Source of the DNA: Isoetes taiwanensis
Taxonomy: Eukaryota > Streptophyta > Lycopodiopsida > Isoetales > Isoetaceae
Direction: 5' to 3'
Length of the DNA: 64,000 nt
NCBI GenBank assembly: GCA_021234155.1
Contig: JAJEKV010000001.1
Span: forward strand, 865,927-929,926
This document shows, in pieces, positions 45,101-56,713 of the stretch. The notes below the pieces were generated by a model. The model was not told the origin of the DNA. It searched no databases and saw nothing but the letters and a program-made list of their open reading frames with translations. Every line of letters starts with the position of its first letter. Within the stretch, counting starts at the first letter, position 1. Position numbers and translations under genes: made by a program.

Positions 45101-48100
45101 ACTGGCCGTGTAACTTGGTCCCTAGGGTAATTTTGGCATTCCGGACGATGTGGCGAAGTCGGATCTGCATTTGAACCTCTCAATGCCTGAACGACAAAAC
45201 ACTTTGTTTCTCAATCATCGCCTTGGGGACGCCAGCGGTTTGATATGTTCTCCCGGACGGATGTTGGATTTTTGGACCTTCTCGGACCAGGTTCACGGAA
45301 CAAAGGATTCAATTGGGATACGAACCGAGATCCGGGAGTGTGGTCTTTAGCGCCCCGTGGGCTTTTGCCGCCAGAAAGGTCACCGGGGAAGCTTTTGGGG
45401 TCGCCTCACGGGGTTGGACTCTCCCCTCTAATGAGGAGGCCTTGCAAGGTCCTGGCCTTGTTTGACTTGGGCAAGTGTGCGGCTCCACTGCCCAACAACA
45501 AAGCCCTTGGACCGTTCTAGTGCAAACTATTTGATCTAAACCTTATCCAAAATTTTTTGAAAGCTGGCCTGTATGTTGGCGATGACCTAGGAAGCTAGCG
45601 ACAAAAAATCAGAATTTAAGTCCATACTATGCATTAATTACGAATTTATTTAATGTCTTGCTACGCAAAAGCGGGCCTTGACTTCTAAGCGCCACAACGG
45701 GAGGAGTACATGTCCAAACTCCATTCCGTCCCGGTTCCCCTTTTTGCGTTCTCAACTGCATGTGATCGCCCACGTCCCAAGTGCAAAAGACCAAAACTTC
45801 GGCACCCAAAGCGCCAAACCACGCTGGGAACACGGCAACTCATAGGGTTTACGTTTGGAGGCTCTATGCTTGTCGGATTTGACTAGGACCTTGCCCGTGT
45901 CTTGGCGTAGAGGGGGTGTTGGCCTTGAGCGGACCCTAAAAACCACCGGAAGGCGGCTTGCCCCAAAAGTCCTCTCGAAGGCGGGCGGCGGACGGGCAAC
46001 TTCCCCTCTCGAAACCGTGTCTGTCTCCGCCAATGGACTCGGAAGCGTCGACATTGCCCTAGGGACCAAGTTTTGTGGCCGGAAGCCCACCCCTTCTCGA
46101 AAGCGCCAAACTATCTCATGTGCAACACACTTTCGTGAGTCAATTGGCCTAAGAGGTGGGTCGAATGAATCGCAATGTAAGAGGCGTAAGTGTTTCTTTC
46201 TTTTGCACGGCCCACCGTGTAACTTGGTCCCTAGGGTAATTTTGGCATTCGGACGATGTGGCGAAGTCGGATCTGCATTTCGGAGCCTCCTCAATGTCGA
46301 ACGACAAAACACTTTAGTTTCTACACCGTCGCCCGCGGGGGCTTCAGCGGTTTGATATGTTCCCGGACGGATGTTGGATTTTTGGACCTTCTCGGACCGG
46401 GTTCACGGAACAAAGGATTCAACGGTCGGATCACGGGAGGCACGAGATCGGGGTGTGGTCTTTGGCGTCACGCCCCGGCGGAAGCGCTGCCAGAAAAAAG
46501 GCTGCCTCGGGGAAGCTTTTGGGGCTCGCCTCTGGGGGTTGGACTCTCCCCCTCTAATGAGGAGGCCTTGCAAGGTCACGGCCTTGTTTGACTTGGGCAA
46601 AGTGTGCGGCTTCGGCTGCCCAACAACAGTGCCGGTTGTTCTAGTGCAAACTATTTGATCTAAACCTTATCCAAAATTTTTGAAAGCTGGCTTTGTATGT
46701 TGGCGATGACCTAGGAAGCTAGCTGACAAAAATCAGAATTTAAGTCCGTAATATGCATTAATTGCAATTTCACGAATGTCTTGCCTGCAAAGCGGGCCTT
46801 GACTTCTAAGCGCCACAACGGGAGGAGTACAGGTCCAAACTCCATTCCGTCGGTTCCCCTTGCCCGGCGTTCTCAAGCGCATGTGATGAGCCACGTCCCA
46901 AGTGCAAAAGACCAAACTTCGGCACCCAAAGCGCCAAACCACCGCTAGAACACGGCAACTCATAGGGTTTTACGTTTGAGGCTCTATGCTTGTCAGTTGA
47001 CTAGGACCTTCGCCGTGTCTTGGCGTAGAGGGGTGTTGGCCTTGAACCACGGACCCTAAAAACCACCGGGCGGCTTGCCCCAAAAGTCCTCTCCGAGGCC
47101 TGGCGGCGGACGGGCAACTTCCTCTCAGGAGCCGTGATGGTCTCCGCCAATGGTTCGAGCGTCGACATTGCCCTAGGGACCAAGTTTTGTGGCGAAGCCC
47201 ACCTTCGAAGAAGCCAAACTATCTCATGTGCAACACACTCGTAGTCAATTGGCCTAAGAGGTGGGCTGGCGAATCTTTACCAATGTAGGCGTAAGTGTTT
47301 CTTTTCTTTTGCAAAAGCGGCCCGTGTAACTTGGTCCCTAGGGTAATTTTGGCATTAGGACGATGTGGCGAAGTCGGATCGGCATTTGAACCTCCTCAAT
47401 GTCGAACGACAAAACACTTTAGTTTCTACTGCTTCGCCAGCGGGGCAGCAGCGGTTTGATATGTTCTCGGACGGATGTTGGATTTTTTGGACCTTCGGAC
47501 CAGGTTCACGGAACAAAGGATTCAGCGGTCGGATCTGGGGAACCGAGATCGGGAGTGTGGTCTTTAAGCGTCGCCCCGGGCTTTGCCGAGAAAGGCTGCC
47601 TCGGGAAGCTTTTGGGGCTCGCCTCCTGGGGTTTGGACTCTCCCCTCTAATGAGGAGGCCTTGCAAGGTCGGCCTTGTTTGACTTGGCAAGTGTGCGGCT
47701 CGGTACCTTAACAACAATTTGCGGGGTTGTTCTAGTGCAAACTATTTGATCTAAACCTTATCCAAAATTTTTGAAAGCTGGCTTATGTTGGCGATGACCT
47801 AGGAAGCTAGTGACAAAAAATCAGAATTTAAGTCCGTAATATGCATTAATTACGAATTCTGAGAATGTCTTGCTCTCTTTGCAAAAGCGGGCCTTGACTT
47901 CTAAGCGCCACAAGCGGGAGGATACAGGTCCAAACTCCATTCAAAAATCGGTTCCCCTTGCTTGGCGTTCTCAAGCGCATGTGATCGGCCATGTCCCAAG
48001 TGCAAAAGACCAAAACTTCGGCACCAAAAGCGTAAACCCTAGGCTCTATCCTTGTCGGTTCGATTAGGACCTTGCGTGTGGTGGCGTGGCGTAGAGGGGG

Positions 48101-48442
48101 TGTTGGCCTTGAAGCACGGACCCTAAAAAACCACCCGAGGCGGCTTGCCCCAAAAGTCCTCTCCAGAAGGCCCTAGCGGCGGACGGGCAACTCTCTGAGG
48201 CTTGTGATCTGTCTCGCCAATGGACTCAAAGCGTCGACATTGCCCTAGGGACCAAGATTTTGTGGCGAAGCCCACCCCTTCTCGAAGGCGCCAAACTATC
48301 TCATGTGCAACACACTTTCGTAGTCAATTGGCCTAAGGGTGGGCTTCTTTGAATCTTTGCAATGTAGGGCGTAAGTGTTTCTTTCTTTTAAAGCCCGGAC
48401 CGTGTAACTTAGTCCCTAGGGTAATTTTGGCATTCAGGACGA
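42133..48442. repeat. tandem array of ~1.1-kb monomers (5.6 copies) inside CACTA
   Basis: The phrase gtatgttggcgatgac recurs at about 42156, 43335, 44456, 45571, 46696 and 47784, giving periods of 1179, 1121, 1115, 1125 and 1088. The last copy stops at 48442 halfway through. Copies are about 85-90 percent alike, with differences dominated by small indels at CTG, CCTGG and CGG. Open frames are short and not conserved between copies, so I treat it as noncoding. Confidence 0.95.
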
Positions 48443-48489
48443 TAAAGCGGCGTCGATTAATTTTTTTAAGCACCTTTTTTTTTTTTTTC

Positions 48490-48520
<31 letters not shown>

Positions 48521-49040
48521 GTCGTTAAACTCACGTTACTGCATTGGCTCTCGCTAACAATGGCGTGCGCGGACGATCGCTATTACCCCGGCAAAGCTTG
48601 CGCCACGTCGGATATTCTGGCGTCGTTTAACGGCGTCATGTCGGCATGGCGCGGACACTTTGGCGTGCCGGCTGGCATGTCGGCAAACCCGCGAAGGCTG
48701 ACTAGTCACGCGTCAGATTTTTAGTCGTCGTTCAAGCGGCGTCATGTCGGCGATGGCGGAACGCGGTGGCGTGCCAACTGGCATGTTAGCAAAGCCGCGG
48801 CCGGATGTGCCCGCGTCGGATCCGCGAGCGGCGTTAAGCGGCGTTTTATTTGCGTGGTACGACACGCGACGCTTACCCGGCTTAGCGGCGATTACCATGC
48901 CGCTTGGCGGTCAAACCACGTCATGACGAAAGCGTCGTTGAGCGGCGCCGAAGCAACGTTATGCGTCATTGAGGCAACGATGTGCGTCGATGTTAAACGA
49001 CGACCGTCGTTCTTCGGCGCCGGCGTCGTTGAATCGACTA
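48443..49040. repeat. CACTA right subterminal CG-rich repeats
   Basis: ggcgtcgtttaacggcgtc and relatives in several orientations, preceded by a poly-T/poly-A stretch (48477-48515). Confidence 0.85.
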
Positions 49041-49052
49041 TCCCTTGTAGTG

Positions 49053-49560
49053 GTAGTGTTCCACTTGCCCGGCGCAGCTTGCCCCTCCGTCACGTGCTTT
49101 TGCAAGGAATGACTCGCGCTTGTGGAAGCAAGGGTGGCGCGTCGCGTAAGGCGATCTGTCCACGTGAGGTCTTGGCATACTTGCACGGCGATATCTTCGA
49201 TGTGGGCGACCTCTTGCCACCTTGTGTCGCTCACCTGCGTCTGCGGTGAGGGTGAGGAAGAACGTCGGGGCCCTTATTATTGACCATCGCAGCGGAGGTC
49301 TTTGAGGTGCTTCCTAGGGTGAGGAAGAACGTCGGGGCCTTACTTATTGACCATGCGAAAGCAGGTCTTTGAGGTGCTTGGGGATTTTGTGCTTGATGAT
49401 GTGGTGCATGCGGTCTTGCTCTGTGGGTAGGGGTATGTTGCTTTGTAGTCTTTGTATATCCTTGTGGAGCACCCTTGTCGTCATGGACTTGAGATGATGG
49501 CGGCCGGCATATCACGGTACATCATTAGCGATGCGGCTTTATGCGGCATGAAGGGGGAAG
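49053..49560 (-). pseudogene. Helitron Rep domain, N-terminal part
   Basis: Continuation of the Helitron protein beyond the CACTA insertion. Minus-strand SISKAPTFFLTL, which occurs in two diverged forms, corresponds to the conserved KPxxFITxTCNPxWxEI motif of Helitron Rep. The stretch 49244-49381 is an internal duplication of about 69 bp (gtgaggaagaacgtcgggg... twice), which doubles this motif. Badly frame-broken. Confidence 0.65.
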
Positions 49561-50290
49561 AGGCAGGAGATCAGCGACTTTATGTAAGCGTTCAAAAGGC
49601 GTCGATGTATTCCGGTCCCCTCGGGGAACAGGAAGGAACATGCATGCCTCCGTTCTTGGCGTCTGCGTGGTCTTTGTGCTTGAGGGGCGACCCCTTACAT
49701 GTCGTCATCATTGCCGGCGGGTTGGTTCTTGGGGTTACGTGCCCGGGGGTGAGGGCGGGAGGTGGTACACGTCGTCTTCCTGGTAGGCGGTGGCTGCCTC
49801 TTGGGTGTTGGCCGTCTCGCAAATGGACCTTGTCAGGATGTCGAGGGGATAGCGGCGGAGATGATCACGAGAGGCTTTTTGTTGGGTTAATTTTGCTTTC
49901 GTACAATGTTTTGTACCTGCCGACAATGGGGTTGTGGCGGATGAGGTGGGAGAGGAGTGCCTCTATCTTCGTTTTTGTCGCTTGGTCTAGCTCGGGCTGG
50001 TTGAGCTCCATCCAAGAGACTAGGGGGTTGTCCAGTAAGCTTCTCTCCTGGCGCCCGCCTACGACTATGCCGTTCATCTGTCTCTCGACAATTATGGAGA
50101 CATCTATTGTCGAGAGCATTTGGGTGTAGAATGTCGGGAGCGTAAGCACGTCCCGGGTGTACGCGGGGGATGACGTCCATGTTGTTGGCAATTGCCTGGC
50201 ACAGCTGTTGCAGGTGTAGAAGCTGTTTGAGTTGTTCCTCACGTAGTTGTAGAGGAAGGGGTTGAACACACAAGACGGTGGGTACATTTC
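49561..50290 (-). pseudogene. Helitron protein N-terminal region
   Basis: Reading on the minus strand: FLYNYVRNNSNSFYTCNSCARQLP at about 50265-50190, then FYTQMLSTIDVSIIVERQMNGIVVGGRQ, then SWMELNQPELDQATKTKIEALLSHLIRHNPIVGRYKTLYE ending at about 49900 (quoted as overlapping pieces). The CNSC pair and the spacing to the YK.LYE block resemble the N-terminal DUF6570-like part of plant Helitron proteins. The frame is open for 140 codons (49865-50287), making this the best-preserved piece. Confidence 0.65.
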
Positions 50291-50525
50291 TTGTTGACTC
50301 GGTTTGGGTGCTTGTGGATGGTCGGCTTACGCGGTCGCCTACATATGCATGCTTATCACGGATCGTTCGGCGATCCTTTTCCCCAACGCCGCAGCGTATT
50401 GAGTCACGCTTGGCCAATTGCTCGTCGTCGGCAGCAATCGCCGTTGCCTGCTTCGTTGGATCCTCTGCCTTGCTGCCTGCCTCCTTTGATGCATCGTTCG
50501 ACGTTCCATGGTCGGCTGCCTGGAA
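50291..50525 (-). pseudogene. Helitron protein, basic N-terminus with possible splice site
   Basis: Minus-strand open frame rich in Ala, Arg, Asp and Lys (ASKEAGSKAEDPTKQ). It begins directly after ttcttccag at about 50520, which would be a good splice acceptor. Sequence upstream of it is AT-rich and intron-like. Confidence 0.4.
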
Positions 50526-51852
50526 GAAAATGGAAATGGTCATTAGCCAGCAGTCTGGAGTTACAAGTACATCAAAATTAGGTGAGATTTTAAAACAGAA
50601 GGCTGCCATGGGACACCTAATAAAAAACACACATTCAAATGCAATTTGCAAGCTGAAGAAAGCATTTAAAATGACACGAGATAATGGGCTGCTGGATAGC
50701 ATTCCAGAAACTATCCCAAGAATAGACCGACTATGCTGTGGAGGAAGATTCATATGTAATACATTGTCAACTGCAGATCCACGACACCGCGACACAATGA
50801 TTGGAGACTACTTGAATGGGCAACACCATTATGAATCGGTGATTTGAAACAGACCATGCAGGATATGCAGTCAGCGTTACCAATTTTATTAGAGGCAATA
50901 AAGTACCTTGTTGGAACAGCAGATCATATAGAGGCAAGAAGTGTGTGCCAGTCTGAAGATCTCCAATGGTAGAATCAATTGAATTTTTGGAAAGTGAAGA
51001 TGGCATATAGCTGCAAATAAATGATGCTGAATCTGGAGAAATGAAAGCAATAAAAGCATGAGGACCTGTATATGTTAGAGAGCTTTAACATAAAACCTGA
51101 AAAAAATGACTAAGACTAAGACAGAGCAATACCGAATGTAATAAGACAGTCATGCTCTGCTTTAAGCTTATGAAGACCAGTGGGGTAGATTCGCGAGGAG
51201 TGCGGTTGATGTTTTAACAAAGGCCCCTGATTCTCTGATATAACGGTCGAACTCCTAACCTAAAAAAAGGAGGATCCAACTCTCTCGTAATTAACTTTTG
51301 CCTTTCCAGAAAGATGTGTTGCCGGAGCAGGGCAGAGGATTATCTGGAGTTTTGAGCCAATTAAAGAGCCAATTCATGTTTTGGCCTTCAATGATGTACA
51401 TGTTTAGATTAAATGTTACTAGGGCGGTGTAAATTCAAAGAAAAATACAACGTGAATATGTTTTGGTTTTAGTGGGGGAGAAATGAGAGGTGCGACGTGG
51501 CGACATAGTGAAAGCTGCAGTTAGAGACAAAATAATTTTAGTAGAAGACAAACCCAGATGCGAATTCAGAAATTCAGGTGAGGTACAAAAGCATCTGAAG
51601 AAAGCTCTACCTTTGAAGCGGAGTGTCTGGAATTGGTAGATTTAGTGTTGAATTGGGTGCATGTGATATCCTTGCAAAGATGCAGCGAACAAATGCAATG
51701 CTAGAATAATCCAAGGCTAAAGGAATAGATGAAATTTTTGACAGGGAAGAACTGCAAATGGTTCACCTAATAGCTTCAAAGTACTGCCCTGGCAGGTTTT
51801 GCAATAGTAAGCTCTTCCTTATGAAAACACTTTAGATTCTGGGATAATTGCA
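50526..51852. other. no recognised gene
   Basis: AT-rich sequence, perhaps the 5' part of the autonomous Helitron. No TC-type 5' terminus could be fixed. A phrase ggagttttgagcc at 51348 recurs at 51937. Confidence 0.4.
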
Positions 51853-51989
51853 ATGTCATCCAAGCGATCTTTGAGATCACGAGACCAATCGAATTTCGAT
51901 GTCGTTTACTTGAGCGAGTATTTGAGGATTATCCGGAGTTTTGAGCCGGATTCTTTTGTTTTGATTGAAAACAACGTCTGTATTTATAA
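51853..51989 (+). CDS. possible first exon, unknown gene
   Basis: Opens MSSKRSLRSRDQSNF and continues YLSEYLRIIRSFEPDSF and VLIENNVCIYK, ending exactly at a consensus donor (aag followed by gtaagaaacc). It ends in phase 2. No matching acceptor is identified, and the gene at 52389 has its own ATG. Not recognised. Confidence 0.35.
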
Positions 51990-52388
51990 GGTAAGAAACC
52001 TATTTCTGGATTTGACCTTTGTTGGCTACAAATATCTCGATAAAAAAGGCGAATAAACAGAAATATCCGATCGACTTAAAATATCCGGATTTACCTTTTT
52101 GCGCGCCCGGATCTGCCTTTTCCTCAAGATCCAGGAAGTTTAAAAGGAACTTTCATTACGTTTTGGGATAATTAAAATTTTGAAGGGCTTGCGACCCGTT
52201 ATCGATACGCCATAAATGCCCTTTTTTTAAACTCCAATGGTTAAATGGTCTATCTCTATAATTAGCTAGTGTGGCCTTTTTCCCTCTCTATTTTCCTATA
52301 TATGTTCATGCAATAGGCCTTCTATTTCTTAACCTCGTTAGTTCAAGTCCTCTTTCGCAGTTTGTTTTTAGTGTGCCTTGCCTTATAC

Positions 52389-53010
52389 ATGGCCCCTCCG
52401 AAGACCAACTCTAGCGCGTCAGAATTGAAAAAGAGGAAGGCTACCAAACAGGTTTTTGTTTAGTCTGTATTTTTTCCATGGGGTCTCACATGTGTAATTT
52501 CTATTTGTTCTTATTCTATTTGTGTCAAACATGATTAGGCTTGGGAGATTTTACTAGAAGAGATTAAACAGTCATCTCCTGCGCCGGCTTCATCGAGCTC
52601 CAAAAGGTTTACTCTAGGCAGTGCTCACATGCGACATTTGAATTTGTGCGGCATGGAACCAGAGACGTACATAAAAGGTTGGGAGACGAAGAAGGAGATG
52701 GATGAGTTTACCGATTTGGCAAAAAAGAAGAGGGCGAGTCTTACAAAGGAGAACAACACGGCCCATGAGATGGTATGCGCAGTGGTTTCTTTTTCTTCCC
52801 TCTTTTGAGTTTTGGTTGTGTTAATGCGACTTGAGTTGTCATTTGCGGGTTTCTTGAAGTTCTTTTAAGGTCGCAAAATGTTGAGTCGCGATTCACGATG
52901 CTTTGGGGAAGGATGAGGCTACCGAGTTGTTGGGTAGTGTTACCAAAGCGTTAACGGTTACCAATGTGCAATCTTTGTACTTTAGTTACAATGTGACTAT
53001 TTCGAATTGA
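52389..53010 (+). CDS. three-exon gene of unknown function (one in-frame TGA)
   Basis: Exon 1 52389-52451 (MAPPKTNSSASELKKRKATKQ in pieces), exon 2 52539-52772 and exon 3 52870-53010. All junctions are phase 0, with donors cag|gttttt and atg|gtatgc and acceptors gattag|gct and tttaag|gtc. The predicted product is about 145 residues, hydrophilic and Lys/Glu-rich, with exon 2 reading WEILLEEIKQSS, MEPETYIKGWETKKEMDEF and LAKKKRASLTKENNTAHEM. Exon 3 has one TGA at its fifth codon, then reads AIHDALGKDEATELLGSVTKAL. Phase agreement argues for a real gene. The stop may be a lesion or a consensus error. No domain recognised. Confidence 0.5.
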
Positions 53011-53384
53011 TGGAGATGCAAAACAGTCAAAATTATGAAGTTGATGTCAAGATTAATGCAAATGTATGGGCATGACCATAAGGCAAAAATCCGATGACAA
53101 TAGAGAAAGTTACCTATCAAATTAATCGTAATTGCGTTCGAGCTTTTTCGGGAACAAAGATTTTTTCCGAGTCCACGGGCGTTGGTAACACTTGATGTAA
53201 CTGAATTATAGTTTTACGAGCGATAGCGTTTGGTAATGATAGTTAATGATAATGACAATGATAATGATAATGTTTGATAATGTTTTCATAGATAATAATA
53301 GGATGCAATTTTTTAGTTTCTTTGTAGCACCCGGCTTCTTTATTATTTATACATGCAAAATTTTGCTTTTGGAACAATGAGTGC

Positions 53385-53627
53385 ATGATATTGAAACCTA
53401 TTTATATCTATTGCATTACATGTGTGGGGGGGGTGAAATATATAGGGCAATCGTCGAATCCTTTGAAACGTATGAAACAACATATGAAGAAGCCAAATAA
53501 AAAAATGGCTAAAGATGTTGAGAAGTATGGATGCATTTTGAACATGTTCCAATTTGAGATATTGGATCATGCCGCCAATCGAGACGAGGCGAACATATTA
53601 GAAAAGCAATTTATCACGGGAGTATAA
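53385..53627 (+). CDS. GIY-YIG nuclease-like domain protein, probably truncated
   Basis: 80 codons. IYIYCITCVGGVKYIGQSS has the GIY-YIG spacing (here IYC and KYIG), followed by NPLKRMKQHMKK (the conserved Arg and His region), KYGCILNMFQFEIL and a candidate metal-binding Glu in NILEKQFI. This matches the complete GIY-YIG core. The frame stops at 53627, but a one-base shift lets it continue as EYNNILNGYNN, the usual end of such domains. Eukaryotic carriers include homing-type nucleases, Penelope-like elements and SLX1. No reverse transcriptase is nearby, so I do not assign a family. The G8 run at 53423-53430 is a risk for indels. Confidence 0.7.
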   Translation: MILKPIYIYCITCVGGVKYIGQSSNPLKRMKQHMKKPNKKMAKDVEKYGCILNMFQFEILDHAANRDEANILEKQFITGV

Positions 53628-53651
53628 CAACATTTTGAATGGCTATAACAA

Positions 53652-56545
53652 TTTCGTGGCAACCCTTCAAGTTCAAAAAATTTGGTATCTGAGAAGAAAT
53701 GGGAAATTATGAAATAAAACGACGTGACATGTAGGGTTGGGTTGGTTGGTGCGTTGGGATTGCATAAAGTCTTTCTAGAATCTAGTGCAATGGCCTTTGG
53801 AGCCTGCTGCATGTTACTGAAATAGTAATACATTAACTTCATAAGTTGAAGATGTTAATGGCTTGTGAGGTGTATGTGCATTTTATTGCCAAATATTAAT
53901 GGGCTTCATTTTTCGAATCTTGCACTTTTAAAGACATAGGGGAGCATTTAACCCTATAGATTTAAGAGAACAACTCATTATTACCAAGGAATGGAAATGT
54001 ATCTTGCAATCTTGGAAGAGCTTAAATGCAATTTTTTACATTACATGGGATGACGAAAATTCCAATGTATAATTGTCAATGCTAGTTTCTTTTTGGGCAA
54101 ACCTACCCTACTCTTACAAAATAAGGGCAAAACCATAGTGCTTAGGCAACTTCTTTTTTTTTTTTGAACAGTTGAAACAAAGTGTGGTGCCATCTAGAAA
54201 GTTATGTAAACTCGTACCATAATATGGAATCGGACCCAAGTTTGGGGTTTCTTTGTGTTTTTTGTATTTATCTTGTTTACTTTCCTATAAAAGTTCCATT
54301 ATAGCGACAATGTGTTATTATGGTGTTATGTTGAAATATTTTTGACTTGGTTAAAATACCAAAAGACAATATGATATGCCTTCCATTCCTTATGTGTACA
54401 TCACTAAATAAACAAGTTGATAAAGTATCTCAAATGACTTTCAATTGAGAAGGACATGAGAAATGTAGAGGGAGACAACCATGCTGGCAGAAGCACCGCC
54501 AGATTATCACGTAATTACGCAATGATATTAACAGCAATGTTTCCAATCGAGAAGCAACGAGTCAATACTGAATGTTGGCTCACAATCTTATAGACACTAC
54601 AATATCAAATGTCGATCTTGCATTTGATTTTACCACAAAGAACTCATAGACTGCATAAGATGTGGCATGCCAAACAATGCTATACTTGGCAAAAAATATA
54701 GTTTGCTTATGGGAAGACTGAGATATGATCATGTGCCTGGACGTGAAGCCTATTTTGAAGATGAAGAATCTTTGCAAAATATAACTAGACATGTCATGTA
54801 TACCTGGCATATGCCTACGACAGACATTGCTTCATATAAAGCTATTGAATAATGGTTTATATTTGTTCTCACGGGAATAATAAAGCACACAATGCTCTCA
54901 ATACATCGCTGCCTCCGCACATTGCATTGTAACTGGCATCATTGCGGCACTAGAGGCCATGCCTAACCCATAAACATTGTTGTAGAAAATTCCTACATCA
55001 AAAAATAGACATCATGTTGTTTCTTAAAAAATGGAGTCAAAAGACTAAAACATAAAACATGAACTGGCAATTTCATATCTTACAATTTGCGTGGCAACCC
55101 TTCAAGTTCAAAAAAAAATTGGTATCTGAGAAGAAATGGGAAATTATGAAATAAAACGACGTGACATGTAGGGTTGGGTTGGTTGGTGCGTTGGGATTGC
55201 ATAAAGTCTTTCTAGAATCTAGTGCAATGGCCTTTGGAGCCTGTTGCATGTTACTGAAATAGTAATACATTAACTTCATAAGTTGAAGATGTTAATGGCT
55301 TGTGAGGTGTATGTGCATTTTATTGCCAAATATTAATGGGCTTCATTTTTCGAATCTTGCACTTTTAAAGACAAAGGGGAGCATTTAACCCTATTGATTT
55401 AAGAGAACAACTCATTATTACCAAGGAATGGAAATGTATCTTGCAATCTTGGAAATTCATGCTAGAAAAATTTATTATTTATTGAGCTTAAATGCAATTT
55501 TTTACATTACATGGGATGACAAAAATTCCAATGTATAATTGTCAATGCTAGTTTCTTTGTGGGCAAACCTACCCTACTCTTACAAAATAAGGGCAAAACC
55601 ATAGTGCTTAGGCAACTTTTTTTTTTTTTTTGAACAGTTGAAACAAAGTGTGGTGCCATCTAGAAAGTTATGTAAACTCGTACCATAATATGGAATCGGA
55701 CCCAAGTTTGGGGTTTCTTTGTGTTTTTTGTATTTATCTTGTTTACTTTCCTATAAAAGTTCCATTATAGCGACAATGTGTTATTATGGTGTTATGTTGA
55801 AATATTTTTGACTTGGTTAAAATACCAAAAGACAATATGATATGCCTTCCATTCCTTATGTGTACATCACTAAATAAACAAGTTGATAAAGTATCTCAAA
55901 TGACTTTCAATTGAGAAGGACATGAGAAATGTAGAGGGAGACAACCATGTTGGCAGAAGCACCGCCAGATTATCACGTAATTACGCAATGATATTAACAG
56001 CAATGTATCCAATCGAGAAGCAACGAGTCAATACTGAATATTGGCTCACAATCTTATAGACACTACAATATCAAATGTCGATCTTGCATTTGATTTTACC
56101 ACAAAGAACTCATAGACTGCATAAGATGTGGCATGCCAAACAATGCTATACTTGCCAAAAATATAGTTTGCTTATGGGAAGGCTGAGATATGATCATGTG
56201 CTGGGCGTGAAGCCTATTTTGAAGATGAAGAATCTTTGCAAAATATAACTAGACATGTCATGTATACACGGCATATGTCTCGGCGGACATTGCTTCATAT
56301 AAAATTTGTTGAATCATGGTTTATATTTGTTCTCATGGGAATAATAAAGCACACAATGCTCTCAATACATCATTTTGCCTCCGCACATTGCATTATAAGC
56401 GGCATCATTGCGGCACTAAAGGCCATGCCTAACCCATAAACATTGTTGTAGAAAATTCCTACATCAAAAATAGACATCATCTTTGTTTCTTAAAAAATGG
56501 AGTCAAAAGATAACATAAAGCGAGGCTGGCAAACTCATATCTTAC
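53652..56545. repeat. 1.44-kb direct tandem duplication
   Basis: Copy 1 is 53652-55087 and copy 2 is 55088-56545, starting with cgtggcaacccttcaagttc and about 97 percent alike. Copy 2 has a 30-bp insertion near 55455. Copy 1 begins inside the 3' end of the GIY-YIG gene, so the duplication includes that end. The small frames at 54667-54852 and 56236-56439 are not conserved between copies and are probably noncoding. Confidence 0.95.
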
Positions 56546-56713
56546 TTTAATGCTATTCAACATTGACAAAGGGGATTATGTTACGAAACCTCAAAGTTGT
56601 AGGTTATGGTACATATAGGAATAAAGTGAGAAAGCAATATATCAATTTTAACCTACTCGGCGTTGCTAGCGGCAAGGGCAAATACAATCCAAAATGAAAT
56701 CGCTCCAAGATAA

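Larger units (their letters stand above)
40373..49052. mobile_element. CACTA (En/Spm) transposon, 8.68 kb, non-autonomous
   Basis: Left terminus CACTACAAAAGTTGCC at 40373 and right terminus ctatcccttgtagtg ending 49052 (reverse complement CACTACAAGGGATAG). The 3-bp target duplication gta lies at 40370-40372 and 49053-49055. Both ends carry CG-rich subterminal repeats; the middle holds AT-rich sequence and a 1.1-kb tandem array. No transposase domain is visible. It split the Helitron Rep gene, whose pieces continue on both sides. Confidence 0.92.

Noticed and set aside
42219-48067. Many 60-180 codon frames in the 1.1-kb array
   Set aside because: Frames are not preserved between monomers; indels shift them freely, so no conserved protein is supported.
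42133-48442. CRISPR-like array
   Set aside because: Period of about 1.1 kb with whole-unit similarity and no short repeat/unique spacer pattern; the sequence is a plant nuclear transposon.
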